A stretch of 64,000 bases of DNA from the NCBI GenBank assembly GCA_964243435.1, contig CAXTFM010000003.1, positions 1 through 64,000 of the forward strand, in the 5' to 3' direction. Made by a program: the position numbers and the translations under genes. The notes under the pieces were generated by a model that did not search any database, had not been told where the DNA came from, and worked only from the letters and a program-made list of their open reading frames with translations. How positions within the stretch are numbered: position 1 is the first letter of the stretch; every line of letters starts with the position of its first letter. This stretch comes from RH-AL1 sp964243435 (lineage in GTDB: Bacteria > Pseudomonadota > Alphaproteobacteria > Rhizobiales > Beijerinckiaceae). This document shows positions 34,209 through 43,761 of this stretch, piece after piece.

Positions 34209-36073
34209 ATGGTGTCGAGCGTCGCCGGATCCTCGATGGTCGCCGGCATGGCGTAGCCTTCGCCCTCCGCGATCTTCTTCATGGTGCCGCGCAGGATCTT
34301 GCCCGAGCGTGTCTTGGGCAGGCGGTCGACGACGATCGCCGTCTTGAACGAGGCCACGGGGCCGATCCTGTCGCGGACCAGCGCCACCGCCTCCGCTTCG
34401 ATCGTCGCGGCGGCGCGGGCGACGCCGGACTTCAGCACGAGGAAGCCGCAGGGCACCTCGCCCTTGAGCGCGTCGGCGACGCCGATCACCGCGCATTCCG
34501 CCACGTCGGGGTGGCCGGCCAACACCTCCTCCATGCCGCCGGTGGACAGGCGGTGGCCGGCGCAGTTGATGATGTCGTCGGTGCGCCCGAGCAGGAACAC
34601 GTGGCCGTCCGCGTCGCGGAACCCGGCATCCGAGGTCTTGTAGCAGCCGGGGTAGTCGAGGAGGTAGCTGTCGCGCATGCGTTCGTCGTTGCGCCACAGC
34701 GTCGGCAGGCACCCCGGCGGCAGCGGCAGGCGGATCACCACCGAGCCCATGGTGCCGGGCGGCACGGGGCGCCCGCCCTCGTCGACGACGTCGAGCGCGT
34801 AGCCGGGCATGGGCACCGTGGCGGAGCCCGGCTTGACGGGGAGCAGGCCGAGGCCCTTCGGGTTGCCGGCGATGCACCAGCCGGTTTCCGTCTGCCACCA
34901 GTGGTCGATCACCGGCAGGCCGAAGCGTGTCGTCGCCCAGTCCACCGTCGGCGCGTCGGCGCGTTCGCCGGCGAGGAACAGGGCGCGCAGGGCCGAGCAG
35001 TCGTGGCGCGCCCAGTGCGCGCCATCGGGATCGTCCTTCTTGATGGCGCGCAGCGCGGTCGGCGCGGTGAAGAGAGACACCACGCCGTGTTCGGCGCACA
35101 CCCGCCAGAAGGCGCCGGCGTCGGGCGTGCCGACCGGCTTGCCCTCGTACACCACCGTGGTCGCCCCGATGAGGAGGGGCGCGTACACGTTGTAGGAGTG
35201 CCCGACGACCCAACCGACGTCGGACGCGCACCAGAACACCTCGCCGGGGTGGACGTCGTAGAGCGCCGCCATCGACCAGGCCAGCGCGACGAGGTAGCCG
35301 CCGGTGTCGCGCACCACGCCCTTCGGGCGGCCGGTCGTGCCCGAGGTGTAGAGGATGTAGAGCGGGTCGGTGGCGGCCATCGCCGCGCAGGGCGTGCGGC
35401 GCCCGGCGGCGGCGGCGGCCAGCGCCCGCCAGTCGTGGTCGCGGCCGGGGGTCAGCGCCGCCTCGAGCATCGTGCGCTGCCAAACCAGCACCGCCTCGGG
35501 CTTGGCGGCGGCCATGTCGATGGCGGCGTCGACCAGCGGCTTGTAGGCGACGGTGCGGCCGGGCTCGACGCCGCAGGAGGCGGTAAGGATCAGCCTGGGG
35601 GCGGCGTCGTCGATGCGGGTCGCGAGTTCCTTCGCCGCGAAGCCGCCGAACACCACGGAATGGATGGCGCCGATGCGCGCGCAGGCGAGCATGGCGATGT
35701 GGGCCTGCGGGATCATCGGCAGGTAGATGACGACGCGGTCACCCGTACCCACGCCGAAGTCGCCGAGCACGGCGGCGAAGGCCTCGACGTCGGCGAGCAG
35801 GGCGGCGTAGCTCAGGGTTTCGCGCCGGTCGATCAGGGGAGCGTCGTAGATCAGCGCCGCCTGCGCGCCGCGCCCGTCGCGGACGTGGCGGTCGAGGCAG
35901 TTGAAGCAGGCGTTCAGCCGCGCGTCGGGGAACCAGCGCCCGTACACGCCGGCCTCGCGCCGGAAGACCGCCCGCGGCGGTTCCACCCAGTCCACCGACG
36001 CGGCCGCCCCGCGCCAGAACGCCTCGGGGTCGCGCTGCCAGGCGGCGTAGCTGTCATGGTACCGGCTCACCAT
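34178..36073 (-). CDS. prpE: Propionyl-CoA synthetase PrpE
   Basis: A 631-residue acyl-CoA synthetase (ANL family) that activates propionate to propionyl-CoA through an acyl-adenylate. Visible motifs: LYILYTSGTTGRPKGVVRD (P-loop A3), DHWWQTETGWCI, YKTSDAG, the hinge LGRTDDIINCAGHRLS, and the C-terminal catalytic lysine region LPKTRSGKILRGTMKK. The N-terminal YHDSYAAWQRDPEAFW and FNCLDRH, with WQTETG, fit PrpE better than Acs. Start ATG 36073 is preceded by GGGAGCAGGTCGA. It is divergent from an MFS symporter gene across 140 bases, so a propionate link is possible. Confidence 0.93.
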   Translation of the reverse strand: MVSRYHDSYAAWQRDPEAFWRGAAASVDWVEPPRAVFRREAGVYGRWFPDARLNACFNCLDRHVRDGRGAQAALIYDAPLIDRRETLSYAALLADVEAFAAVLGDFGVGTGDRVVIYLPMIPQAHIAMLACARIGAIHSVVFGGFAAKELATRIDDAAPRLILTASCGVEPGRTVAYKPLVDAAIDMAAAKPEAVLVWQRTMLEAALTPGRDHDWRALAAAAAGRRTPCAAMAATDPLYILYTSGTTGRPKGVVRDTGGYLVALAWSMAALYDVHPGEVFWCASDVGWVVGHSYNVYAPLLIGATTVVYEGKPVGTPDAGAFWRVCAEHGVVSLFTAPTALRAIKKDDPDGAHWARHDCSALRALFLAGERADAPTVDWATTRFGLPVIDHWWQTETGWCIAGNPKGLGLLPVKPGSATVPMPGYALDVVDEGGRPVPPGTMGSVVIRLPLPPGCLPTLWRNDERMRDSYLLDYPGCYKTSDAGFRDADGHVFLLGRTDDIINCAGHRLSTGGMEEVLAGHPDVAECAVIGVADALKGEVPCGFLVLKSGVARAAATIEAEAVALVRDRIGPVASFKTAIVVDRLPKTRSGKILRGTMKKIAEGEGYAMPATIEDPATLDTIAAALAGRTV

Positions 36074-36213
36074 TCGACCTGCTCCCGGCGGCGTCGCCCC
36101 TCGTTGCCCGACCGTGCCCTCGCCGCGCAAGGCCCGCGAAGGGCGTATGGGCGAATTGCGCCGCTCCCGCGAGTGTGATCGAAGCGGCACGGCCGGCCAG
36201 CGGCGGGGAAAGC

Positions 36214-37662
36214 ATGACCGACGCCACCGTCCACCAGAAGAAGATCGAGACCCGCGTCCCCGCCCGCCTCGACGCGCTGGCCTGGGGGCGCTTCCACACC
36301 CTCGTCGTCGCCGCGCTCGGCATCACCTGGATCCTCGACGGGCTGGAGGTGACCTTCGCCGGGCTCATCTCCGGCGCGCTCAAGCAGGACAAGGCGCTGC
36401 ACTTCACCGATCCCGAGATCGGGCTCGGCAACAGCTTCTACCTCGCCGGCGCGGTGTTGGGGGCGCTCGTCTTCGGCTGGGCCACCGACCGGCTCGGGCG
36501 CCGCAAGCTGTTCTTCGTCACGCTCGGGCTCTACCTCGTCGCCACAGCCGCCACCGCGTTCTCCTGGAACATCTGGAGCTACAGCATCTTCCGCTTCTTC
36601 ACCGGCTGCGGGATCGGCGGCGAGTATTCGGCGGTGAACTCCACCATCCAGGAGTTCATCCCCGCGCGCTTCCGCGGGCGCACCGACCTCGCCATCAACG
36701 GCTCGTTCTGGATCGGCGGGGCGATCGGGGCCGCTGCCTCGCTCGTCTTCCTCGACCCCGCGATCATCCCGGCGCAGTACGGCTGGCGCCTGGTGTTCTT
36801 CGTCGGCGCGATCCTGTCGATCGGGATCATCTTCCTGCGCACCTTCATCCCGGAAAGCCCGCGCTGGCTCGCCATCCACGGCCGCGAAAAGGAAGCGGAG
36901 GCGGTGATGGGCGACATCGAGCGCCACATGAAGGAGCACGGCAGCGACGTGCCGTCGCAGGCCACGCTGAAGCCGATGACCATCCACGCGCGCGACCACA
37001 CGCCGCTCCGCATCGTGTTCTCGACCATCTTCGTGAAGAACCGCGAGCGGGCGATCGTCGGCCTCGCCCTGATGGCGGCGCAGGCCTTCTTCTACAACGC
37101 GATCTTCTTCACCTTCTCCCAGGTGCTGGAAGTGTACTACCACGTCGAGATCAAGAACGTCGGCTGGTACATGCTGCCCTTCGCGATCGGCAACGCGCTC
37201 GGGCCGCTGGTCCTCGGGCCGCTGTTCGACAAGATCGGCCGCAAGCCGATGATTGCCGGCACCTACGCCCTTTCCGGCATCCTGCTCATCGCGTCGGGAT
37301 GGCTGTTCGCGGCCGGGCTGATGAGCGCCACGCAGCAGGTGATCGCCTGGGCGGTGATCTTCTTCTTCGCCTCCTCGGCGGCGGGCGCCGCCTACCTCAC
37401 GGTGTCGGAAGTGTTCCCCGTCGAGATCCGGGCGCTGGCGATCGCGATCTTCTACGCCTTCGGCACGGCGATCGGCGGCGTCGCCGCGCCCATCGCCTTC
37501 AGCGCCCTGATCGGCACAAACAGCAAGGCGGCGCTGTTCGGCGGCTACATCTTCGCCGCCGCCCTGATGATCGGCGCGGCGGTGCTCGAAGCGGTATGGG
37601 GCGTCGCCGCCGAAGGCAAGTCGCTCGAGGACGTGTCCGAGCCGCTGTCGGCAACCGCGTGA
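36214..37662 (+). CDS. MFS transporter, metabolite:H+ symporter type
   Basis: A 482-residue 12-helix permease. The N-terminal WGRFHTLVVAALGITWILDGLEVTFAG, motif A GWATDRLGRRKLFFVTLGLYL, and GCGIGGEYSAVNSTIQEFIPARFRGRTDLAINGSFWIGG match putative metabolite:H+ symporters of the NaiP/sugar-transporter kind. Large insert about 220-280 between helices 6 and 7 is cytoplasmic. ATG 36214 has GGGGAAAGC just upstream and is preferred over GTG 36175. It is divergent from prpE. The substrate (a carboxylate is possible) is inferred from context only. Confidence 0.88.
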   Translation: MTDATVHQKKIETRVPARLDALAWGRFHTLVVAALGITWILDGLEVTFAGLISGALKQDKALHFTDPEIGLGNSFYLAGAVLGALVFGWATDRLGRRKLFFVTLGLYLVATAATAFSWNIWSYSIFRFFTGCGIGGEYSAVNSTIQEFIPARFRGRTDLAINGSFWIGGAIGAAASLVFLDPAIIPAQYGWRLVFFVGAILSIGIIFLRTFIPESPRWLAIHGREKEAEAVMGDIERHMKEHGSDVPSQATLKPMTIHARDHTPLRIVFSTIFVKNRERAIVGLALMAAQAFFYNAIFFTFSQVLEVYYHVEIKNVGWYMLPFAIGNALGPLVLGPLFDKIGRKPMIAGTYALSGILLIASGWLFAAGLMSATQQVIAWAVIFFFASSAAGAAYLTVSEVFPVEIRALAIAIFYAFGTAIGGVAAPIAFSALIGTNSKAALFGGYIFAAALMIGAAVLEAVWGVAAEGKSLEDVSEPLSATA

Positions 37663-37721
37663 GGGCGCCTTAACCCCTCGCTCACAATTCCCCGCTAGAA
37701 CCGCTGGGGGAGACCGCGAGC

Positions 37722-37880
37722 GTGCTGAAAACCTTCTGGCGCAACGAAAGCGGTGCCACCTCGATCGAATACGTGATCGTGGCGGGGCTGGTCGCCATCG
37801 TCATCGTCGTCGCCGTGCGCAGGGTCGGCGTGAACCTCAGCACGAACTACTACGGCAAGGTCGCCAACAACCTGACCTGA
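37722..37880 (+). CDS. Flp-family type IVb pilin
   Basis: A 52-residue prepilin, short enough to be missed. It starts GTG (37722) after GGGGGAGACCGCGAGC and reads LKTFWRNESG then ATSIEYVIVAGLVAIVIVVAVRRVG. The Gly before ATSIEY is the prepilin-peptidase cleavage point, with the Glu-Tyr pair and hydrophobic helix typical of Flp pilins. No cpa/tad assembly genes are in the window, so the pilin is an orphan here. A TTAACC half-site (37670) lies 50 bases ahead and could be a CtrA half-site, as pilA-type genes are CtrA targets in Caulobacter; this is tentative. Confidence 0.85.
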   Translation: MLKTFWRNESGATSIEYVIVAGLVAIVIVVAVRRVGVNLSTNYYGKVANNLT

Positions 37881-37884
37881 AGCC

Positions 37885-38676
37885 TCAGCTCCGCTTCCCG
37901 AGGCTCGCGTTGATCATGTCGGCGAGGTTGCCTGGCTGCGCGCCCTGCCCGGCCACCCCCGGCTGAAACATCTTGAACAGCGCGTCCATGCCGGCCTGCA
38001 TGAGGGGCGGCAACTCGCCGGCGGCACCGGCGGCCGTCGGCCCCTGGCCGGCCGGGGTGACCTGCGGCTGCGGCGCCGCACCGCTGCCGCCGCCGAAGAA
38101 GCTGTTGAAGATGTTGCCGAGCATGCCCGGCAGGCCGCCGGGCGCTTGCCCACCGCCGAAGCCGCCCGCGGTGCCGCCGCCCGCGCCGCCGAACTGCCCG
38201 AGGATACCGCCGAGACCGCCATTGGCGAGTTGGCCGAGCATGCCGCCCATGCCTTGCTGATGGAACATCGCGGAAGCGCCGCCGACCACCATGGACACGA
38301 TGGTCGGCAGCATGGCCTCCAGTGTCGCCGGCGCGATGCCCGTATAGGCGGAGGCGTGCTGGATGACGTTGCCGACGACGGCGTTGCTGCCGAAGATGCT
38401 GCCGACGACGCCGCCGCCCTTCTGCTGGGTCGCCGGGTCCTGCGCCGCGCCGGGGTCGGCATAGGCTTGGCGGTGCTGGCCGTCCGTCATTGCGCCGGCG
38501 ATGTCGCCGATGCCGCCGGGCATGGACGCCTTGGTCATGAAGGCCGTCGAAAGGGCCGGGACGAGGGCCCGAACCGCGCTGTCCGCCTGCTCGCGCGACA
38601 GGCCGAACTGCTGCGCGAGGCTGTCGAGGCCCTGCCCGTCATGGGCGCTGGTGACGAGCTGGTACAGGTTGAACAT
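37885..38676 (-). CDS. DUF937 domain-containing protein
   Basis: A 263-residue protein with an N-terminal YidB/DUF937-like domain: NLYQLVTSAHDGQGLDSLAQQFGLSREQADSAVRALVPALS, then GGGVVGSIFGSN and QHASAYTGIAPATLEAMLPTIVSMVVGG. The C-terminal half is Gly/Met/Gln-rich low complexity ending AGMDALFKMFQPG. The family's function is not known. It is convergent with the pilin gene, only four bases away, and 24 bases downstream of the MATE gene's end. Confidence 0.88.
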   Translation of the reverse strand: MFNLYQLVTSAHDGQGLDSLAQQFGLSREQADSAVRALVPALSTAFMTKASMPGGIGDIAGAMTDGQHRQAYADPGAAQDPATQQKGGGVVGSIFGSNAVVGNVIQHASAYTGIAPATLEAMLPTIVSMVVGGASAMFHQQGMGGMLGQLANGGLGGILGQFGGAGGGTAGGFGGGQAPGGLPGMLGNIFNSFFGGGSGAAPQPQVTPAGQGPTAAGAAGELPPLMQAGMDALFKMFQPGVAGQGAQPGNLADMINASLGKRS

Positions 38677-38700
38677 GGCGGACCTCCCGGACGCGACCGC

Positions 38701-40227
38701 CTACGTCGATGAGGCCGGCGCCGGACGCCTCGCGGTGCGGTTGACGACAAGATAGGCCGCGACCACGGCGAAGCAACCAAACAGGGCACTTCCCGCCACC
38801 ATGCCGAGGTAGCCGCCGCGCGGTCCGGCATGGGCGGCGCCGATGAGAACGAAGGGCATGGTGCCGAGCGTCGCCCGCCCCCAGTTGAACACGGCCGACA
38901 GGACCGGCCGGTCGAGATTGTTGAAGGCGGCATTGGCCACGAAGATGCCGCCGAGGAAGAACCACATCACGCCGCCGGCGTGGCAGAAGAACGCGAGGAG
39001 GTCGCCCGTCGCGTCCCGCGCGCCGAAGGCGGCGACCACGAGCGGCGCGCCGAACCACAGCGCCAGCGCGACGATCACGACATAGCAGGCGGACAGCAGC
39101 AGGGAGCGTGTCAGCGTCTGCTGGATACGCCCGAAACGATGCGCGCCGTAGTTCTGCCCGATGATCGGTCCGACCGAACTGGACAGGGCGAAGAGCACGC
39201 CGAAAGCGACGGGGGTGACCCGGTCCATGATCGCGTAGGCGGCGATCACCTCGCCGCCGAACCGGGAGAACACGTGTGTCACGAAGATGTTGGAGGCGGG
39301 TGAAGCGAGGTTGGTGAGCACCGCCGGCCCGGCAATGTGGAACACCGGGGCGATGTCGCGCCACACCACCGCCGGTCGTGGCCATTCAACCAGCTTGTGG
39401 ACCTTGACGGCGCCGTGCAGCCCGACGAGCAGCAGGCTGAAGCGCGACAGCACCAGCACGATCCCGGCGCCGTAGATGCCGAGGTGGAAGACGAAGATGA
39501 AGATGGGGTCGAGGCAGATGGTGACCACCGCGCCGCCCAGCGTCACGTACATGGCGCGCCGGGCGTCGCCGATGCCGCGCAGGATGGACGAGCACGCCAT
39601 GCCGACGCCAAGGAAGATCATCGCCGGCAGCACGATGCGGAGGTAGACGGTGCCGACGTCGAGCGTTTCGCCGCGCGCGCCGAACAGCGTCAGGATTTCG
39701 CGGGTGAACGGGATCGCCACTAGGCCCAGCGTGCCGGCGATCACGGTGGAATGCACCAGCCCCGAGGTGGCGATGCGGCGCGCGCGGACGGGATCGCCGG
39801 CACCGAACGCCTGCGACACCAGGGCGCCGATGGCGACGGACAAGCCGATGCTGACGGAAATGATGAGGAAGGTGAGCTGCGACGCGTAGCCGACCGCCGC
39901 GGTAAGATTGGTGTCGCCGAGGCGCGAAATGTACAGCAGCGTCAGGAAATCGACGAAGAACACCGAGATCAGGCCGACGGAGCCGGTCGCGGTCATCACC
40001 AGCACGTGGCGCATGATCGAGCCGGTCGTGAAGACGCCGGTCGCATCCGGCGCGGCGGTCGGTGCGGATGACGGCAGCTTCGGGGCGTGCGAGGGTGCCT
40101 GGTCCGCCTCGGCGTAGCAGGCGGCGATGTCATGGGGGTCGGTGCGGGCCGGCCGGGCGTCGAGGGTCATGCGCGCGTCGCGGCAGTCATGGGCGTTGTG
40201 TCCGGGGATTGGGGTATCCGCCATCAT
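38701..40227 (-). CDS. MATE family efflux transporter
   Basis: A multidrug and toxin extrusion-type Na+ or H+ antiporter of 508 residues from the first ATG; an internal ATG at 40170 would give 489. The N-terminal 70 residues are a soluble tail. Twelve helices follow, with SVGLISVFFVDFLTLLYISRLGDTNLTAAVGYASQ and PIIGQNYGAHRFGRIQQTL in two repeated halves, the typical MatE duplication. The substrate is not predictable. Divergent from the CDF gene with about 40 bases between them. Confidence 0.92.
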   Translation of the reverse strand: MMADTPIPGHNAHDCRDARMTLDARPARTDPHDIAACYAEADQAPSHAPKLPSSAPTAAPDATGVFTTGSIMRHVLVMTATGSVGLISVFFVDFLTLLYISRLGDTNLTAAVGYASQLTFLIISVSIGLSVAIGALVSQAFGAGDPVRARRIATSGLVHSTVIAGTLGLVAIPFTREILTLFGARGETLDVGTVYLRIVLPAMIFLGVGMACSSILRGIGDARRAMYVTLGGAVVTICLDPIFIFVFHLGIYGAGIVLVLSRFSLLLVGLHGAVKVHKLVEWPRPAVVWRDIAPVFHIAGPAVLTNLASPASNIFVTHVFSRFGGEVIAAYAIMDRVTPVAFGVLFALSSSVGPIIGQNYGAHRFGRIQQTLTRSLLLSACYVVIVALALWFGAPLVVAAFGARDATGDLLAFFCHAGGVMWFFLGGIFVANAAFNNLDRPVLSAVFNWGRATLGTMPFVLIGAAHAGPRGGYLGMVAGSALFGCFAVVAAYLVVNRTARRPAPASST

Positions 40228-40267
40228 ACTCTAGAACGGGGCCGGGGAACACCGGCCGGAGCCGCGC

Positions 40268-41254
40268 GTGAGCAACCACATCCATGCGGCCCATGACCAC
40301 GGCGCAGGGCATGACCACGGCGCAGGGCACGACCACGGCGGCCGCCATGGGCACGCCCATGCCGGGCATTCGCACGCGCCGACGACGTTCGGCGCGGGGT
40401 TCGCCGTGGCGGTCGGCCTCAATGCGCTGATCGTGGTCGGCGAGGTCGCCGCCGGCACGCTTGGCGGCTCGGTGGCGCTGATCTCGGATGCGGGGCACAA
40501 CCTGTCGGACGTGCTGGGACTTGCCGCAGCCTTCGCCGCCCACCGCCTCGGTCGACGCGCGCCGTCGCAGCGCTTCACCTACGGGCTCGGCGGCACCTCC
40601 ATCCTCGCGGCGCTGTTCAATGCGGTGCTCCTCCTCGTCGTCACCGGCGCGCTCTGCCTGGAGGCGATCCAGCGCTTCGTCCATCCCGAGCCGGTCGCCG
40701 CCGGCCTCGTCATGGCGGTCGCCGCAGGCGCCATCGTCGTCAACGGGGCGTCGGCCTGGCTGCTCGCGCCGGGCGCTGACGGCGACCTCAACCTTCGCGC
40801 CGCGGCGGCGCATCTCGCCGCCGATGCCGGCGTCGCGGCCGGGGTCGTCCTGGCGGCCCTGGCGATCCGGCTCACCGGCTGGCGCTGGATCGACCCGGCG
40901 CTCAGCCTCGTCATCAACGTCGTCATCATCGCCGGCACGTGGCGGCTGCTGCGCGAGGCGGTCGCCCTGTCGCTTGCCGGCGTGCCCCGCGCGGTGCGCC
41001 CGGCCGCGGTGCGCGACTACCTCGGCGCGTTGCCGGGCGTCGCGGCGATCCACGACCTCCACATCTGGCCGATGAGCACCAGTGAAACGGCGCTGACCGT
41101 GCACCTGCTGATGCCGGGCGGACACCCCGGCGACGCCTTTCTGATGGCGACCTGCCACACGCTGCGGGAGCGGCACAACATCGGCCACGCCACCGTGCAG
41201 GTCGAAACCAGCGAGCACACGGTCTGCGCGCTGGCGCCGGAAACCGTGGTCTAA
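40268..41254 (+). CDS. Cation diffusion facilitator family transporter (CzcD/ZitB-type)
   Basis: A 328-residue metal:proton antiporter, probably for Zn2+. The N-terminal 40 residues are His-rich (repeated GAGHDHGA, from an 18-bp DNA duplication), expected to bind metal. Six helices follow with ISDAGHNLSDVLGL in TM2 and HLAADAGVAAGVV in TM5, giving the paired HxxxD metal sites of zinc CDFs. The C-terminal domain ends HTVCALAPE. Start is GTG 40268. The stop overlaps the convergent GNAT stop (CTAA). Confidence 0.94.
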   Translation: MSNHIHAAHDHGAGHDHGAGHDHGGRHGHAHAGHSHAPTTFGAGFAVAVGLNALIVVGEVAAGTLGGSVALISDAGHNLSDVLGLAAAFAAHRLGRRAPSQRFTYGLGGTSILAALFNAVLLLVVTGALCLEAIQRFVHPEPVAAGLVMAVAAGAIVVNGASAWLLAPGADGDLNLRAAAAHLAADAGVAAGVVLAALAIRLTGWRWIDPALSLVINVVIIAGTWRLLREAVALSLAGVPRAVRPAAVRDYLGALPGVAAIHDLHIWPMSTSETALTVHLLMPGGHPGDAFLMATCHTLRERHNIGHATVQVETSEHTVCALAPETVV

Positions 41255-42120
41255 AACTCCGTCGTCGGCGGCAGCATGAAGGGCCGCCGCATCGCAGGCG
41301 GCAAGGTGCCACGCGCCATCAGCCCCGTTTCCTCCGCCATTGCCGCACCCTGCCATTCCAGACGATCGGGCGGGAACAGCGCCTTGACCTGCGCGAAGCG
41401 CTGCGGCAGGGCGCCGAGGATGCGCGAAAGGGGCGGCACGCGCGCGGCGACGACGTCGACGAGGAGCAGCGTGTCGCCCGCCGCCTCGAAGGCGACGAGC
41501 GCGTCGTCGTCGGGAAGGTGGACGAGGCTGAGATCGTCGTCGCCGGTCAGCCGGTGCAGGAACAGGTCCGGCGCCCCGGCGACCGCGACGTGACGCGACA
41601 CCGGCGTGCGCGCGGCGAGCAGCCGCTGCACCAGGGCACGTTCCCGCACCGGATCGAGGGGACGGGCCGGTGCCGAGGCGGCGGGTGCGGGCGCCGGCCC
41701 GACAAAGGCGTGCTGCGCCACGCCGGCGAAGCCGAAGCGGTGGTACAGCGCCGGTTCGGCGGCGTAGAGGAGCGTCAGGTCGAGCCGATGGTCGGCGCTC
41801 CAGCGCAAGGCGCGCTCCATCAGCGTGCGAAACAGGCCCCTGCCGCGCCAGTCCTCGGCGACGCCGACGAGCCGGATGCAGCCGGTCGCATGCGCCATGC
41901 CGTCGAGAACCAAAGAAAGGCAGCCGAACTCGGCACCGGCCACGCAGCGCCCGCTGTCGTCGAAACAGGCGAGGGTCGACCACATCGAGGGGACGACCCG
42001 ATCCGGCGGCTCCAGCTCCATGTCGAAGACGGACGCGACCAGCGCGGCGAAGGCGGCGTAGCGCGAGGGGCTGTCGCCCACGTCGTCGCACCAGGACAGC
42101 CCGGCTGAACCCTCGACCAT
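41251..42120 (-). CDS. GNAT family N-acetyltransferase
   Basis: A 289-residue protein with an N-terminal GNAT domain (about 20-160): VVPSMWSTLACFDDSGRCVAGAEFG, then LVGVAEDWRGRGLFRTLMERAL, the acetyl-CoA pyrophosphate loop (Q/RxxGxG/A type), and YHRFGFAG near 150. About 120 further residues without a recognised domain follow. Start ATG 42120 is chosen; the frame is open upstream to 42243 without a supporting ribosome site. The acceptor is unknown. Upstream, 42121-42399 is a 279-base stretch where I see no gene. Confidence 0.8.
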   Translation of the reverse strand: MVEGSAGLSWCDDVGDSPSRYAAFAALVASVFDMELEPPDRVVPSMWSTLACFDDSGRCVAGAEFGCLSLVLDGMAHATGCIRLVGVAEDWRGRGLFRTLMERALRWSADHRLDLTLLYAAEPALYHRFGFAGVAQHAFVGPAPAPAASAPARPLDPVRERALVQRLLAARTPVSRHVAVAGAPDLFLHRLTGDDDLSLVHLPDDDALVAFEAAGDTLLLVDVVAARVPPLSRILGALPQRFAQVKALFPPDRLEWQGAAMAEETGLMARGTLPPAMRRPFMLPPTTEF

Positions 42121-42399
42121 GCGTTGCCGTCCGTGAAGCGGGGTGGAAGGTGACGCGACACCCGACGGCGTCGTCACCGGATCATCCAAGCCGCCGAAGC
42201 GGCGATCAAGGGCTGGTGCATGACGGGTCGGCCGAACGCGCATGCGGACGACGAGGACGCTGCCGTGGCCGTCCGATGCGACGATCTCCGACGACGCGTA
42301 TGGCGCCGCACGATCACAAAGGTCCCGGCCGACGGGCCCGGCCTCCGAGGCGCCACCGGCCTCGTCGGCTTGGCGACCTCACGCGCGACGCCGCCCCGC

Positions 42400-42843
42400 T
42401 CACATCGTCGTTTGCGGCGTGGACGGCCCGGGCATCGGCACCTCCTGCGGGCCGGCGGGCGGGATGCCGGCAGGCGCCTCCACGCCGGGGTTGGTGATCT
42501 CGCCCGGGCTCGGGACGGGCACGTTGACCGGCTCGGTCGGCGGGGCTTCGGAGGGCGTGGGCTCGCGCACCGGTTCGTGGACGGGCGCGTCCGGCGCTCC
42601 GGGCGCGTCGGGCACGGTAAGGGGTGGCGCACCGGGGCTCGGCTCTCCGGGCTGTGGCGGCGCCTGCGGCGGCACGGGGGTCGGCGGCGGCGACGCCGGG
42701 TCGAGGCCGGGCAGGTCGGGCGACGGACCCGGCGCGGGAACGGCAGGCGCCGGCGGCGCACCGGGACGTTCGTGCGGCACCGGGTCGGGCGGCGGCTGAC
42801 GGTCCGGCTCGGGCGTGATGACGGGGTCCGGCAAGGCGGGCAT
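42400..42843 (-). CDS. Proline-rich hypothetical protein
   Basis: A 147-residue protein of extreme composition: about two-fifths proline, with repeated PPxPxP, EPxPxEP and PDAPGAPDAP segments, no cysteine and no membrane segment. It begins MPALPDPVITPEPDRQPPPDPVP and ends QTTM. It lies 21 bases downstream of the SDR gene on the same strand, suggesting co-transcription. Such Pro-rich proteins are frequent next to stress-type SDR genes in Hyphomicrobiales, but no function is known. High-GC DNA can produce long false frames, so this is a moderate call. Confidence 0.55.
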   Translation of the reverse strand: MPALPDPVITPEPDRQPPPDPVPHERPGAPPAPAVPAPGPSPDLPGLDPASPPPTPVPPQAPPQPGEPSPGAPPLTVPDAPGAPDAPVHEPVREPTPSEAPPTEPVNVPVPSPGEITNPGVEAPAGIPPAGPQEVPMPGPSTPQTTM

Positions 42844-42864
42844 CGCTTGACTCAGTGGCTTGGT

Positions 42865-43734
42865 TCAGAAGATCGGGGTGCCGCCGGCGACGACCACCGC
42901 CGCGCCCGACGTGTAGCTCGACTCGTCGGAGGCGAGCATGACGTAGGCGGACGCAAGCTCGGCCGGCTGGCCAGGTCGGCCGAACGGCGTTTCCGCGCCA
43001 AAGGACTTCACTTGGTCCTCGTCCATGCCCGCGGGGATGAACGGCGTCCAGATCGGGCCGGGGAGAACGGCGTTGACGCGAATCTTCCGCTCAGCGAGCG
43101 ACTGCGCCAGCCCGAGCGTGAAGTTCGCGATGGCCGCCTTGGTCGCGCTGTAGGGGAGGAGCGAGCCCATCGGCTTCTTCGCGTTGATCGACGAGGTGTT
43201 GACGATGGCGCCGCCCGCGCCCATGCGCGGCACGGCGAACTTTGTCATGTAGAACAGCGCGTTGATGTTGACCTGGAAGGTCTTGTCCCACTCGTCGATT
43301 GTGATCTCGTCGAAGGACTTGTGGACCTGCTGGTAGGCGGCGTTGTTGACCAGGATGTCGAGGCCGCCAAACTCGGACACGGCCGCGTCCACGATCGCCT
43401 TGCAATGGGAGGCGGCGCAAATGTCGCCCGGCACCAGCACGCATTTGCGTTCGGCCTTCTCCACCCATCCCTTGATCTCGTTGGCGTCGTCGTGCTCGTC
43501 GAGGTAGGCGATCACCAAGTCGGCACCCTCGCGGGCGAAGGCGATGGCAACGGCGGCGCCGATGCCGCTGTCGCCGCCGGTGATGATGGCGCGCTTGCCG
43601 GCGAGACGGCCAGACCCCCTATAGCTTCGCTCGCCATGGTCGGGCTTCGGCGACATCAGCGAGCTGTGGCCGGGGAAGCTTTGCTGCTGCGCCGTCAGCG
43701 GCGGCTTGAGGTCAAGGGTCGCCATGGCGTCCAT
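42865..43734 (-). CDS. SDR family oxidoreductase (YghA/YhdF-like)
   Basis: A 289-residue NAD(P)-dependent short-chain dehydrogenase. The coenzyme-binding TGGDSGIG is near residues 51-58, NNAA near 130-133, catalytic Ser in VNTSSINAKKP and Tyr-x-x-x-Lys in YSATKAAI. The N-terminal PPLTAQQQSFPGHSSLMSPKPDHGE extension marks the YghA/YhdF/YhxC subgroup, often stress-induced. Start ATG 43734 or 43725 (three residues later). An EcfG-like promoter lies just upstream. The aldehyde or sugar substrate is unknown. Confidence 0.92.
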   Translation of the reverse strand: MDAMATLDLKPPLTAQQQSFPGHSSLMSPKPDHGERSYRGSGRLAGKRAIITGGDSGIGAAVAIAFAREGADLVIAYLDEHDDANEIKGWVEKAERKCVLVPGDICAASHCKAIVDAAVSEFGGLDILVNNAAYQQVHKSFDEITIDEWDKTFQVNINALFYMTKFAVPRMGAGGAIVNTSSINAKKPMGSLLPYSATKAAIANFTLGLAQSLAERKIRVNAVLPGPIWTPFIPAGMDEDQVKSFGAETPFGRPGQPAELASAYVMLASDESSYTSGAAVVVAGGTPIF

Positions 43735-43761
43735 CGCGGCGTGAGGTGAAGCGTGGTGCTC

